Source: Planococcaceae bacterium Storch 2/2-2
Lineage (GTDB): Bacteria > Bacillota > Bacilli > Bacillales_A > Planococcaceae
Reading direction: 5' to 3'
Length of the DNA: 64,000 nt
Assembly (NCBI GenBank): GCA_009740415.1
Contig: WOYE01000009.1
Coordinates: 806,001 to 870,000, forward strand
In this document: positions 35,321 through 43,873 of the stretch, one piece after another
Numbering within the stretch: the stretch's first letter is position 1
Layout of the letters: every line of letters begins with the position of its first letter
The notes under the pieces: generated by a model
Database searches by the model: none
What the model was told of the DNA's origin: nothing
The model's input: only the letters and a program-made list of their open reading frames with translations
Translations under genes and position numbers: made by a program

Positions 35321-36607
35321 TTACATCGGGAAGAAAATCATTTGGAGTGCGAAGATGAGACCGAACACGTAAATGATCGGGTGCACGTCTTTTCCTTTTC
35401 CTCCGACTAATTTTAAAGCAGGATACATGATGAAGCCGATCGCGATTCCTGTTGCGATACTCGATGTCAGTGGCATCGTTAATAAAATCGCAAACGTTGG
35501 AAACGCTTCGTCAAACTCGTCCCATTTCACCGTCGATAAGCTGCTCATCATGTAGCTTCCGACGATAATGAGCGCAGGCGCTGTAATCGCTGGTACCGAT
35601 GAAATCGCGGCAACGATCGGTGAGAAGAAGAGCGCGACGAGGAACAGACCCGCTACCATGAGCGACGTCAATCCTGTTCGTCCACCCGCTGCTACTCCTG
35701 CTGAGGACTCAACGTACGCACTCGATGGCGTCGATCCGAGGGTAGCACCGACAGTAGAAGCGACCGCATCTGCTGTCAACGCGACGTTCGCGCGCGGCAA
35801 CGTACCGTCTTTCATTAAGCCCGCTTGTTCTGCAACCCCGATCATCGTACCGGTCGTATCGAAAATCGTAATGAGTAAAAATGTAAAGACGACCGCGTAC
35901 AACCCGTGTGTGAAGACGCCTCCGATGTCAAAATCGAAAAAGACTGGTGCAGGTGGCAACGAAACGATGCCATCGACGTGTAACATGTCCATGAAATACG
36001 CAAGCACCGCCGTAATGAACATACCGAGGAAAAGCGCACCTTTCACGTGACGGACCGTCAACGCGAGCGTAATGAGCAATCCGATGATCGCAAGTGCGGT
36101 TCCCGGTTCCGTTAAATCACCGAGCGCGACATACGTCGCTTCGTCCGCAACGACGATCCCTGACATGCGCAATCCTAAAAAGGCGACGAACAGTCCAATC
36201 CCTGCTGTGATTCCGACTTTCAACGGAGCAGGAATCGCTTCAATTAATACTTCACGAAACTTCGTAAACGCGAGCAATAAAAAGATCAAACTCGCTAAAA
36301 AGACTGCGCCGAGTGCTGTTTGATACGTGACGCCATGCGTCGCAACGACACTCGCGAAATACGCGTTCATTCCCATGCCTGGTGCAATGGCAATCGGATA
36401 ATTCGCAAACAACGCCATAATGAGCGTTCCGACGACCGCTGACACAATCGTCGCGATGAATACTTGATCGAACGGCACGCCCGCTGCTGATAAAATCGAC
36501 GGGTTGACGATAATGATGTACGCCATCGTCACGAACGTCGTAACCCCTGCAAGCAACTCCGTTTTCGTATCGGTATTCGCTTCGTTTAACTTAAAAAATT
36601 GTTCCAT
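35321..36607 (-). CDS. Purine permease, AzgA/PbuG family (NCS2)
   Basis: 428 aa, about 13 membrane helices. Family motifs: TELLAGVTTFVTMAYIIIVN at the start, YPIAIAPGMGMNAYFAS, and LLITIFDTTGTMIGVAEQAG, matching guanine/hypoxanthine permeases PbuG and PbuO. GGGGAG precedes the ATG. Two PurBox-like sites upstream of its promoter indicate PurR control; no purine riboswitch is seen in the leader. Whether it prefers guanine, hypoxanthine or adenine is unknown. Confidence 0.9.
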   Translation of the reverse strand: MEQFFKLNEANTDTKTELLAGVTTFVTMAYIIIVNPSILSAAGVPFDQVFIATIVSAVVGTLIMALFANYPIAIAPGMGMNAYFASVVATHGVTYQTALGAVFLASLIFLLLAFTKFREVLIEAIPAPLKVGITAGIGLFVAFLGLRMSGIVVADEATYVALGDLTEPGTALAIIGLLITLALTVRHVKGALFLGMFITAVLAYFMDMLHVDGIVSLPPAPVFFDFDIGGVFTHGLYAVVFTFLLITIFDTTGTMIGVAEQAGLMKDGTLPRANVALTADAVASTVGATLGSTPSSAYVESSAGVAAGGRTGLTSLMVAGLFLVALFFSPIVAAISSVPAITAPALIIVGSYMMSSLSTVKWDEFDEAFPTFAILLTMPLTSSIATGIAIGFIMYPALKLVGGKGKDVHPIIYVFGLIFALQMIFFPM

Positions 36608-36688
36608 GATGAACTCCCCGTTTTCTCAATCACACCGTTTCATTTCCGTTCCAAACGGCGTGAAGAATTATCGTACTCAAACGTTTTT

Positions 36689-36717
36689 AGTGTATCGAAA
36701 AGTACGGAGAGATTCAA
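36689..36717 (-). promoter_or_regulatory. Promoter of purine permease gene
   Basis: TTGAAT (complement of 36712-36717), 17-base spacer, TACACT (complement of 36689-36694). A sigma-A-type promoter just downstream of the PurBoxes. Confidence 0.65.
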
Positions 36718-36720
36718 TAA

Positions 36721-36763
36721 AATACGGAAGAAATTTTGAAAATCGTCACGTTTGTTCGGTTTT
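36721..36763 (-). promoter_or_regulatory. Paired PurBox-like sites
   Basis: Box 1 reads AAAACCGAACAAA on the minus strand (36751-36763), matching 12 of 13 positions of the B. subtilis PurR consensus AWWWCCGAACWWT. Box 2 is inverted, AATACGGAAGAAA on the plus strand (36721-36733), with three differences. They are 17 bases apart, the spacing known for PurR-controlled genes. Confidence 0.68.
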
Positions 36764-36768
36764 TTGTC

Positions 36769-36800
36769 GAAAAAAGCGCCTCTTTTTTCAAAGAGACGCT
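36769..36800 (-). terminator. Terminator of 92-aa gene
   Basis: AGCGTCTCTTT / AAAGAGGCGCT with a short A/T loop, followed by TTTTTTCG on the minus strand. Confidence 0.75.
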
Positions 36801-36816
36801 AAAAACATTCGGATGT

Positions 36817-37095
36817 TTACCGGAAAATCAGATAAAGGACGAATGCTGCGAGTAAGAGACCGCCGATCGTTTCAACGTATTTGTACAGAGACTCTTTCCC
36901 TTTCACTTCGTTCAAAAAGGATTCGGCAAAATGCAAATCTTCTTGAATCGATCGGACGTCTTCACGAAGCGACGCCACTTCTCGTTCTAATGCGCGTACC
37001 CGCTCCGACTCCGCCGGTACGTGCGACGGTTCCTTCACTTGTAGATCGATCGCCTCTTCACGGGGTCGGATGAAAAAGGGTTCATCACGACTCAT
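36817..37095 (-). CDS. Small coiled-coil, tail-anchored membrane protein (92 aa)
   Basis: Begins MSRDEPFFIRPREEAIDL, then a coiled coil (RVRALEREVASLREDVRSIQ) and a C-terminal membrane helix (GGLLLAAFVLYLIFR). A terminator follows. No good ribosome site is visible before the ATG at 37095 (or the TTG at 37098), and the AT-rich HerA gene ends 36 bases upstream on the same strand. The defence island may therefore have replaced the original 5' region. Function unknown; core-like base composition. Confidence 0.65.
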   Translation of the reverse strand: MSRDEPFFIRPREEAIDLQVKEPSHVPAESERVRALEREVASLREDVRSIQEDLHFAESFLNEVKGKESLYKYVETIGGLLLAAFVLYLIFR

Positions 37096-37131
37096 CAATT
37101 GCTTCGTACACTACTAAGCAACCTATTAAAC

Positions 37132-38895
37132 TTATTTATACCATTCCTTCTTTAATTCAACAAAATCAATATCTTTCCATTCTTCTCTCCACAAATCCCA
37201 AAATGGTATATCATTTGAAGACGGAGCAGGTTCGCAAAAATCTATCTTTACAGCAGATGGTAAGATTACAGAATCCCCTATTAGTATTCCCTCACCAGCC
37301 CTCAAAGTCGGTAATTGTTCCAAAACCGACCCCATTGCATCGGGTAACAATCTCTTTACATACTGTTGATCCGTTGGGTTTGTTAATCTCATCGAAATAA
37401 AATTGTTACATTGCGAAAAAATGGTCTCTGAAATTTCTGCTGGTCTTTGGCTAGACAGCATAATAGAAATTCCGTATTTCCTTCCTTCTTTTGCAATTCT
37501 TTCTATGGATTCTCTTGAAGATCTATATTTGGTTAGATTATCATTGGGAACATAACGATGCGCTTCTTCATAAACCAAAAGCAACGGGACATCCGTCCCA
37601 ACGGTTCGGGCCTCTCGTCTTCTTTCTCGTACTTTTTTATAAAAATAACCATATTCAAATAGAGTACGTGAAATTAAAGAAACAGTAATATTTAAAACTT
37701 CAAATGGTATCCCACTTAAATCTAGAATTATAACGTTACTTTTGGATTGATCTTGATATCCTAAAAGTTGCTCTAGAACATTCTCAAGTTTTAAATTTTT
37801 ACTGTCCTCACTGAATAAAAACGACAAACGTTGATCATTAATTTTTCTTTTTAGTCTAGATATAAATTTTTCTAAAGACCCATCTGCATAGACCCCTTTT
37901 GTTACATTACTATTTTTTACTGGATAAAAACTGTATTCCTTATCGAAATATCTTTGTATTTTTTCTTCTTCATTCCAATCTTCTCCAGATTCATTATTAG
38001 TTTTGCCTTGTTCAAGGATGCCTTCATCGCCAATAATCATAGCTCTTGTACGATTTTTAGAATTAACTGTCTCCTTACTGATATTTACCAGAGCATTCAA
38101 AACTTCATTAATGTCAAAATAGATCGGGGTATCATAAAATACATTTACCTGTGGATTATGTCTCTTCTTATTATTAGTCACTAACATTCTGAAGACAGCT
38201 GCTTGATTGTAGTTATCTCTTTCCCCAGTATCCAAAAGAATACTTTCTAATTCTTCACTATTCATTAACCAATAGGGTAAGAGTAAAGAGTCTATGTCGA
38301 TGTGATTAGATGCGGGAAATGCCGCTTTGTACTCAGAATGAATATCGAAAATTACGACGTGAGAGTTATTCAATGGACCACCGTCGCCCTTTGTAGCTTT
38401 TTGCAAAATAGCAGCTACTGTATGGGATTTTCCTGATCCAGTAGAACCTATAATAGCTATATGTTTATTAAAAAAATCATTCCCGTTAACTGGTACTGAG
38501 ACTGCTGAATTGGTCGTTAATTTCGAAAAATCAAACCTCTCCTGCTCGCTTAAAGTGCTACTATAAATACTTTCGATGTCTTTTGCGGCCGCTGGTTCTA
38601 CTTTCTTGGGCGGTAACGCTATATTGTCCCCGCCTCGTATAAATTCATCTCCTCTTAAAACACCTAACGGAACTGCTTCTATGATATATTTTTTCTCACC
38701 ACTATTATCAACTGCGATCGAAAAGTGAGATATACTTGCCATGAGCATAGCATTTGCATTATCTGATATTTTTAAATAAGAACCTATTTTTAAAGATTCA
38801 CCATCTGCCTCAAAGTCCCTAATTTCATCCACTGATACTACAACTTTATCTGGAAATACGGAGATTACTTCTGCATCAATTTTTGGTTTTGTCAT
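37132..38895 (-). CDS. HerA/FtsK-type ATPase of a defence module
   Basis: 587 aa. N-terminal HAS-barrel-like part (about 1-100), then a RecA-fold ATPase: Walker A AIIGSTGSGKSHTV (150-157), Walker B LLLVYEEAHRYVP, and ISIMLSSQRPAEIS with the arginine-bearing region characteristic of HerA. Hexameric DNA translocase. ATG overlaps the stop of the upstream nuclease gene by one base (TAATG). The pairing with a DUF4297-like nuclease is the known HerA-DUF4297 anti-phage arrangement, where both proteins form one complex. Gene is clearly AT-rich compared with flanks. Confidence 0.87.
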   Translation of the reverse strand: MTKPKIDAEVISVFPDKVVVSVDEIRDFEADGESLKIGSYLKISDNANAMLMASISHFSIAVDNSGEKKYIIEAVPLGVLRGDEFIRGGDNIALPPKKVEPAAAKDIESIYSSTLSEQERFDFSKLTTNSAVSVPVNGNDFFNKHIAIIGSTGSGKSHTVAAILQKATKGDGGPLNNSHVVIFDIHSEYKAAFPASNHIDIDSLLLPYWLMNSEELESILLDTGERDNYNQAAVFRMLVTNNKKRHNPQVNVFYDTPIYFDINEVLNALVNISKETVNSKNRTRAMIIGDEGILEQGKTNNESGEDWNEEEKIQRYFDKEYSFYPVKNSNVTKGVYADGSLEKFISRLKRKINDQRLSFLFSEDSKNLKLENVLEQLLGYQDQSKSNVIILDLSGIPFEVLNITVSLISRTLFEYGYFYKKVRERRREARTVGTDVPLLLVYEEAHRYVPNDNLTKYRSSRESIERIAKEGRKYGISIMLSSQRPAEISETIFSQCNNFISMRLTNPTDQQYVKRLLPDAMGSVLEQLPTLRAGEGILIGDSVILPSAVKIDFCEPAPSSNDIPFWDLWREEWKDIDFVELKKEWYK

Positions 38896-40118
38896 TAAAT
38901 TATCCCTTCTATATCGGATGTATTTTTAACCCTTATCATGTTGTGGCCCCAAATTAGTCTCTCTTTCGAATAATTAGAATTACTGTAAAACTCGTATATC
39001 TTTATAGATTTTTTTGAGTCCAATTCCTTTATTACGTCTTTCAAACATTCGAAATCATCGACAAACATAAAATGTAATGGTTTACTAGTCATAAATTCTT
39101 GTGTTCTAAATTTTGAGTATTTATATGGAAAACCGTCTATAAAATCCAACTCATGCTCATATAATTCGTTCTTTACTTCGGATAATTCATCAGGTTTTAT
39201 ATCTTTTATATGTATTATTGGCTTAGAATAGTCTATTTTCCTATTCGACTCAACATCGCTATATTTTTTAGCAATTGTAATAATTAGATCTCTTATTTGT
39301 TTTAAAGAGTCTTTGTTTCTGTCATATGCAAAAATAAATACATTAGCATGAACAAAATTATTCAAAGCCGAAAAATATGTTTTGGTGATTTCTTTGTAAT
39401 ATTCATCATCTCCTTTAAAATAAAGATACCACTCATTAAACATAAATTCTTTATTGTCTATCTTCTCTTTAAATATTTCTTTAGAAATTATTCTGTCTTT
39501 CTTCTCCTTTTTTATAGATAGGTGGGACACTAAGTGTAAGGCACTAGCATAATAATACTCAGCCTCAATAGCACCACATTCAAAGGTTTCCCTGAATAAG
39601 CTATTCAACTCTTTAGACAGTTCTTCAAACGACAAAGCTCGATTATCAATATCTAATTGGTTTATAAAATTGGAAACTTCTTCGTCTTCTAACCCTAATT
39701 TTTCATAGATTTTCACGATTTCTTTGCCTTTTTTCTTAGTTAAAAGCTTTTCTTTAAATTCTCCTAATTTTCTTACACCTGATTGTTCATCGATTAATTC
39801 TTTCAATTTTTCCTGTCCTTTACTGTAACACCCATACAACTTATAACTTATAATATTATCCCCTTTATCTAACCTATTCTTATAATCTTTAAGCATCCAT
39901 TCTATTGCAGGCTTAATTACTGAATGATTGTATTCAGTTGCCTCATAATATTTACATTGAATTGCATTGGTCTGTCCATCACCTGTCATTATATCAATGT
40001 CTTCAATCCCTTCTATCGTCAAATTACTGGTGCTCTCTAACATTAAGATTTGACGAATAGTTTCATTAAATTGATATAAGAATCCTTTTATTGTGGCCGT
40101 TGCCTCTCTGCTTTCCAT
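38895..40118 (-). CDS. DUF4297/Cap4-like nuclease of a defence module
   Basis: 407 aa. The N-terminal ~60 residues hold a PD-(D/E)xK-type signature: IEGIEDIDIM (E36, E39, D40, D42), then IQCKYYE (Q54, K56), as in Cap4/DUF4297 dsDNA endonucleases. The remaining ~340 residues are charged and helical with no recognised domain. AAGGTGATAAA precedes the ATG. First gene of the two-gene operon with HerA. In known HerA-DUF4297 systems the nuclease degrades DNA when activated by phage; this is inferred here. Confidence 0.8.
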   Translation of the reverse strand: MESREATATIKGFLYQFNETIRQILMLESTSNLTIEGIEDIDIMTGDGQTNAIQCKYYEATEYNHSVIKPAIEWMLKDYKNRLDKGDNIISYKLYGCYSKGQEKLKELIDEQSGVRKLGEFKEKLLTKKKGKEIVKIYEKLGLEDEEVSNFINQLDIDNRALSFEELSKELNSLFRETFECGAIEAEYYYASALHLVSHLSIKKEKKDRIISKEIFKEKIDNKEFMFNEWYLYFKGDDEYYKEITKTYFSALNNFVHANVFIFAYDRNKDSLKQIRDLIITIAKKYSDVESNRKIDYSKPIIHIKDIKPDELSEVKNELYEHELDFIDGFPYKYSKFRTQEFMTSKPLHFMFVDDFECLKDVIKELDSKKSIKIYEFYSNSNYSKERLIWGHNMIRVKNTSDIEGII

Positions 40119-40250
40119 TTTATCACCTTCACTTTATATCTAAAATGTATATAAAAATCAAATAAAAATAAATTAGTTTATTTTCCTTTTTATGGATTCA
40201 TTCTTTATTATAATTGATTTTTAGAAAAACCTCAATATCGCCACATATTC

Positions 40251-40931
40251 TTAAAAAAATCTACTAATGCCCAGAACTTTTGACTCATACATTTTACATA
40301 AGTCCTCGACACGCACTTGAATGAAATGACGTTGCAAGCCAGGCTTTTTCATTGCGTACAGCTGACGGAGTACGTCGTCCCGTTCATCTTGTGGGGCATA
40401 GTCGAGACGCGCCCGGCAAAGCGGACATAAGACGACGATGTTTTCCAAGCGGCGTAAATTTTCTTCGAAACGATGTTGGTACGCAAGCGGAATGACATAC
40501 GACGTCTCAACGAATGGCAAACCGGTTCGTCGATCGGTGAACGTTTCGTGCGACGGGTCGAGTTCACATCGATGGTCTGCTCGCTCTTTCGCATACGCTT
40601 CGATCGTTTGAACATTTTGCTCCCTTACTGGGCGGAAAACGTCGAACCCGTACGTATTTTCAAACGTTAAATACCGTTCGTAATAGTTCAACGCCGTATT
40701 GAAGATGCCGTGCTTTTCTTGGTTGAACGCCTCGTATCGCTCGTCTGCTTGGATGCGCGCGATGTGTGACCGGTTCGGTTGTTGGTACAAATGGACGACG
40801 TCGTCGACGAGTTCACGTTCGTTCACAAAATCCGTCAATACGTCCAAACTGTTGACGTACGAACGAATCGTACTTTCCGCTAACTTACTATTGTTTAACA
40901 AATAATGTTCAAATGCTCGTTTTCGATTCAT
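40251..40931 (-). CDS. HNH-like endonuclease with SAM-like N-terminal domain
   Basis: 226 aa. Residues ~10-50 (STIRSYVNSLDVLTDFV) resemble the helical DNA-binding N-terminal domain of tyrosine recombinases. Residues ~120-180 have the frame of an HNH domain: HRCELD (C122), ETSYVIPLAYQH, NIVVLCPLCRARLDY (C169, C172). The usual HH pair of the first strand is replaced by TSYVI, so catalysis is uncertain. AGGAGGG precedes the ATG at 40931. Base composition is like the core genome, unlike the HerA island next to it. Confidence 0.7.
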   Translation of the reverse strand: MNRKRAFEHYLLNNSKLAESTIRSYVNSLDVLTDFVNERELVDDVVHLYQQPNRSHIARIQADERYEAFNQEKHGIFNTALNYYERYLTFENTYGFDVFRPVREQNVQTIEAYAKERADHRCELDPSHETFTDRRTGLPFVETSYVIPLAYQHRFEENLRRLENIVVLCPLCRARLDYAPQDERDDVLRQLYAMKKPGLQRHFIQVRVEDLCKMYESKVLGISRFF

Positions 40932-41046
40932 ACGATCCCTCCTATTGATCTTCACTGTAAAGGATCCGCCGACCAATTGGAAGATCTGGCACCACTTTTC
41001 ATGTTCCTCCTCTTCACCTAGTGAACGACGAGACGAATCGCAACGT

Positions 41047-41087
41047 AAAAAAGCTACCGCTCGCTGTTACGAGTCAGTAGCTTTTTC
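41047..41087 (-). terminator. Terminator of CytX operon
   Basis: AAAAAGCTAC / GTAGCTTTTT with a 19-base loop, located just past the end of the 120-aa gene; A- and T-tracts allow action on either strand. Confidence 0.65.
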
Positions 41088-41090
41088 GTG

Positions 41091-41453
41091 TTAACGGATC
41101 GGGATGTCGCGTACGGTTAAAATGACGTACGGCGGTTGCATTCCTGTGTTTCCGTAAGTGAGTTCCGGTGAGTCGGGACGGTCGAATTGAAGCTCGATGC
41201 CGTCGATGTCGTGCGTTTCGTGTGGCACGTTCATCGTCGCTTGGACGGAAAAGTACGCGTCGTACGTTCCGTCTTCGTTATCCATCACTTCGATGGCACG
41301 CGACGTGTCGATGCCCCATCCTGCGAGTAAGACCGCCAGTTGCGGATGTTGGTGATCGACGCGTTCGTAAAAGCGCGCACACGCCTCACACGAACACGGT
41401 GTCGTGTACGTATCGTCGTACGCACGAGTTGCTTCGCTATCAATCGCAATCAT
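41091..41453 (-). CDS. Hypothetical protein with Cys cluster (120 aa)
   Basis: GAGGGGG stands eight bases before the ATG, which overlaps the permease stop by four bases (ATGA), so the gene is coupled to CytX. A Cys cluster CSCEACARFYERV near residue 20 could bind metal. The rest is beta-rich (GTYDAYFSVQATMNVPHE; PPYVILTVRDIPIR). Similar small proteins occur in Bacillota, but I do not know a function. Confidence 0.7.
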   Translation of the reverse strand: MIAIDSEATRAYDDTYTTPCSCEACARFYERVDHQHPQLAVLLAGWGIDTSRAIEVMDNEDGTYDAYFSVQATMNVPHETHDIDGIELQFDRPDSPELTYGNTGMQPPYVILTVRDIPIR

Positions 41454-42646
41454 TTTTTGTTCCCCCTCATGAATGGTTCCATTACAATTCGTGCGATGAA
41501 ACAAATGATCAAGACCCAAATCGCATGGCCGAGCGGTACGTCCATATCAAGTGTCAACTGATACAAAACGAGTCCAGCGACCCAAAGGAGCATCGTCGGC
41601 CAAACGAAACGGCGTCCCTCGATCGTACGGCGGCGCAAGACGTAAAACTCCGCAAACAAAATGCCGTACAACGGTGAGAAAATGGAGCCGATGAAATATA
41701 AAAACGATTCGTACGCATCGATCGTCGCCAACATCGCGACGAACAGTGCGATGATCGTGAAAATGAACGATACGACTTTCGCATTCACTTTCGGGAAAAA
41801 GTTTTGCATATTAATGCCCGATGAATACGAGTCGATGAACGTCGTAATGATCGTTGAGAAAAAGACGATGACGAGCGCCATCAGCCCGAGTCCACTCGCG
41901 AGCATAATCGCACTAATGTCCGACGAGCCGACGAATAAACTACCGCCGAGTCCGATCGTAAACATGAACGTACTTCCTAAGCTGTAACCGAGTACGCTGA
42001 CGACCGTTCCGGTTTTCGGATTTTTTAACTGGCTCGTATAGTCGCCGATGAGCGGTAAAAATGACAACGCCATCACCGCACTTAACTCGACCGCTGTGCT
42101 GAAGGCGATCGGTTCGAGCGATTCGTTAAACATCGGTGCTCCGCTCGAAAAGATAACGCGCGCTAACACGAGCGTAAATAAAAAGAGCAGCGAGACCGCA
42201 ACGACGTTCAGTTTTGAAATTTTTTCAAGACCGAGTGCGACCCAAATGAGTAAAATCGCGACGACCCCAATCGCCCACGCCCATTGGTTGTCGAAACCGA
42301 ACAGTTGTTTTGAAATGCCATTTAACGCCGTCGTCCCCGTCGCGATCATGACGGATCCCCAACCGAGCAATTGCGTTAAATTGAGCGCTGTAAACCCGTA
42401 CGAGCCGACCGACCCGAACGAAATACGTGTCGCTTGCAAAGCGCCGTAGCGCGTCGTCGCACTCATCCAAGCGGCGAGAAATAAAATCGTCGCGCCGATG
42501 AGGTGACCGATGATGATCGCTTTCATTCCTTCTTCGAACCCGAGCGGTGCGATGAGCGCCCCGGTCATAATTTCTGCGAGTGAAATCGAAGCGCCGAACC
42601 ATAAGAAAAATTGACTCGCGCTCGAAACCCGTTGTTTCCCTTCCAT
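41450..42646 (-). CDS. NCS1-family permease, CytX type (hydroxymethylpyrimidine transporter-like)
   Basis: 398 aa, about 12 membrane helices. NCS1 features: FFLWFGASISLAEIMTGALI (helix 1) and LSFLPLIGDYTSQLKNPKTG. Sequence and length agree best with the putative hydroxymethylpyrimidine transporter CytX; cytosine permease is the alternative. AGAAGGGA precedes the ATG. No THI-box (TPP riboswitch) is found in the 70-base leader, unlike many cytX genes, so the thiamine link is not supported here. Confidence 0.8.
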   Translation of the reverse strand: MEGKQRVSSASQFFLWFGASISLAEIMTGALIAPLGFEEGMKAIIIGHLIGATILFLAAWMSATTRYGALQATRISFGSVGSYGFTALNLTQLLGWGSVMIATGTTALNGISKQLFGFDNQWAWAIGVVAILLIWVALGLEKISKLNVVAVSLLFLFTLVLARVIFSSGAPMFNESLEPIAFSTAVELSAVMALSFLPLIGDYTSQLKNPKTGTVVSVLGYSLGSTFMFTIGLGGSLFVGSSDISAIMLASGLGLMALVIVFFSTIITTFIDSYSSGINMQNFFPKVNAKVVSFIFTIIALFVAMLATIDAYESFLYFIGSIFSPLYGILFAEFYVLRRRTIEGRRFVWPTMLLWVAGLVLYQLTLDMDVPLGHAIWVLIICFIARIVMEPFMRGNKK

Positions 42647-42716
42647 TCCAGTCCCTTCTTTCTGTCAAAACATTCGTCTAGTTTACCGAAGTTTCAACGA
42701 AAAAGCGATCCATTTT

Positions 42717-42974
42717 TCAAATTCCTTTCATCGAAGCGGAAACGAGTAAATAGCCGAGCGCGGTGAAAAACGCAACGCCATAACATAATAAACTGAGCGT
42801 ATCCGCGAGTTTCCAATCGAAGCGCGCGCCTTTAAACGGAACGCCCGTCCGCGGTGCCATATCGTTTTTCGCACGTTGCCAACTCGCGAGCACATTCAAT
42901 GCGTAAGCGACTACGACAAGACCGATTTGACTGTACGGAAACATAAACATGAGCCATACGAATGCTGTCGTCAT
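42717..42974 (-). CDS. Small membrane protein (85 aa)
   Basis: Two to three hydrophobic segments (AFVWLMFMFPYSQIGLVVVA; LCYGVAFFTALGYLLVSA) with a polar part in between (RAKNDMAPRTGVPFKG). AAGGTGG lies before the ATG at 42974. Upstream of and in line with cytX (70-base gap), so possibly co-transcribed. No family recognised. Confidence 0.7.
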   Translation of the reverse strand: MTTAFVWLMFMFPYSQIGLVVVAYALNVLASWQRAKNDMAPRTGVPFKGARFDWKLADTLSLLCYGVAFFTALGYLLVSASMKGI

Positions 42975-43048
42975 CCATCCACCTTCTTTCTTTCATGTCA
43001 GTATACGCTACTCGTTCACTCTTTTCCCTCTTTTTCAAAAACGGAACA

Positions 43049-43077
43049 AAAAAACGAGTAGCGTTTCGCTACCCGTT
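43049..43077 (-). terminator. Terminator of heme-uptake operon
   Basis: ACGGGTAGCG / CGCTACTCGT with loop AAA, followed by TTTTTTTG on the minus strand. The hairpin begins at the sortase stop codon. Confidence 0.85.
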
Positions 43078-43873
43078 ATTCGATCAATTTCGCATGGACG
43101 ACGAACCGTCCTTCCGTCGGATCGAGCGTATAGTCGCACGTCGACAACGTTAAAATGCGATCATCGGTCGTGACGTCAATCGGCGAATCGAAGATCGACT
43201 GTTCTTTGATTGTCTCCAACAACGTGGCATAGTCCGCTTCCGTTTCGAAGTCGGTCGCGATGTAGTCGACGTCCGTCGTCGTTTGATAGACGGCGAAAAT
43301 TTCCGCATCGAACGTGTCGTACGCCGTATCCCATTGAATCTGCCGGTTCTCGTTAAAAAACGTTTCGTCCATAAACCGCGTCAACGTGTAAAACATCGTC
43401 TCGTCTTTCATCCGATGTCCGTACAATACTGTATTTTTGTCCGACGCTCGCTTCACATCGTTGCGAAAATCCATGAAAATGCTGCCGGCGTTCGATTGCT
43501 GGCCTTTGTAGTTCCGGTACAAATAGTAGTCGTTGTCGACACCTTGTAAAACGGGGTAGTCGATCGGCGTGCCGTCGACTTTGATCCACCCGACGATTTC
43601 TTCGTTCAATGCATAGAGCGACTCAAATTGTGGACGGACCCGGTTCCAATCGTCGAGCGCTTCGCCGCCGAGCGCGCGCACCGTTTCTCGTTCGTTTAAA
43701 TAAGCGACGTCTTCGTCTTCGTGCGTTTCGGTCAATCGTTCAAACACGTCTTGCGCATGCGCGAGAATCGTCCGGTTGTTCGCGTAGTCGTAGCCGATTC
43801 GCGTCAGTTGAAACGCCGAAAATAAAAAAATGACGGCGCTCACGTAAGTAATGATTTTCGTAGAACGTTTCAT
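43076..43873 (-). CDS. srtB: Class B sortase
   Basis: 265 aa. N-terminal membrane helix (IITYVSAVIFLFSAF). Catalytic residues H153 (TVLYGHRM), C246 (LTLSTCDY) and R256 (EGRFVVH) are in place, and the class B features WIKVDGTPIDYPVLQ and NAGSIFMDFRND are present. It anchors NP-x-T-type proteins to peptidoglycan, here most likely the two NEAT proteins with NPKTA and NPKTS. ATG overlaps the ATPase stop (ATGA). Last gene of the heme-iron operon, as in isd loci. Confidence 0.92.
   Translation of the reverse strand: MKRSTKIITYVSAVIFLFSAFQLTRIGYDYANNRTILAHAQDVFERLTETHEDEDVAYLNERETVRALGGEALDDWNRVRPQFESLYALNEEIVGWIKVDGTPIDYPVLQGVDNDYYLYRNYKGQQSNAGSIFMDFRNDVKRASDKNTVLYGHRMKDETMFYTLTRFMDETFFNENRQIQWDTAYDTFDAEIFAVYQTTTDVDYIATDFETEADYATLLETIKEQSIFDSPIDVTTDDRILTLSTCDYTLDPTEGRFVVHAKLIE

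Noticed and set aside
36608-36688. Purine riboswitch before the purine permease
   Set aside because: No three-way-junction motif in the leader; only a promoter and PurBoxes are seen.
42647-42716. TPP riboswitch before the CytX-type gene
   Set aside because: The 70-base leader is too short and lacks the CTGAGA and ACCTGA elements of the THI-box.
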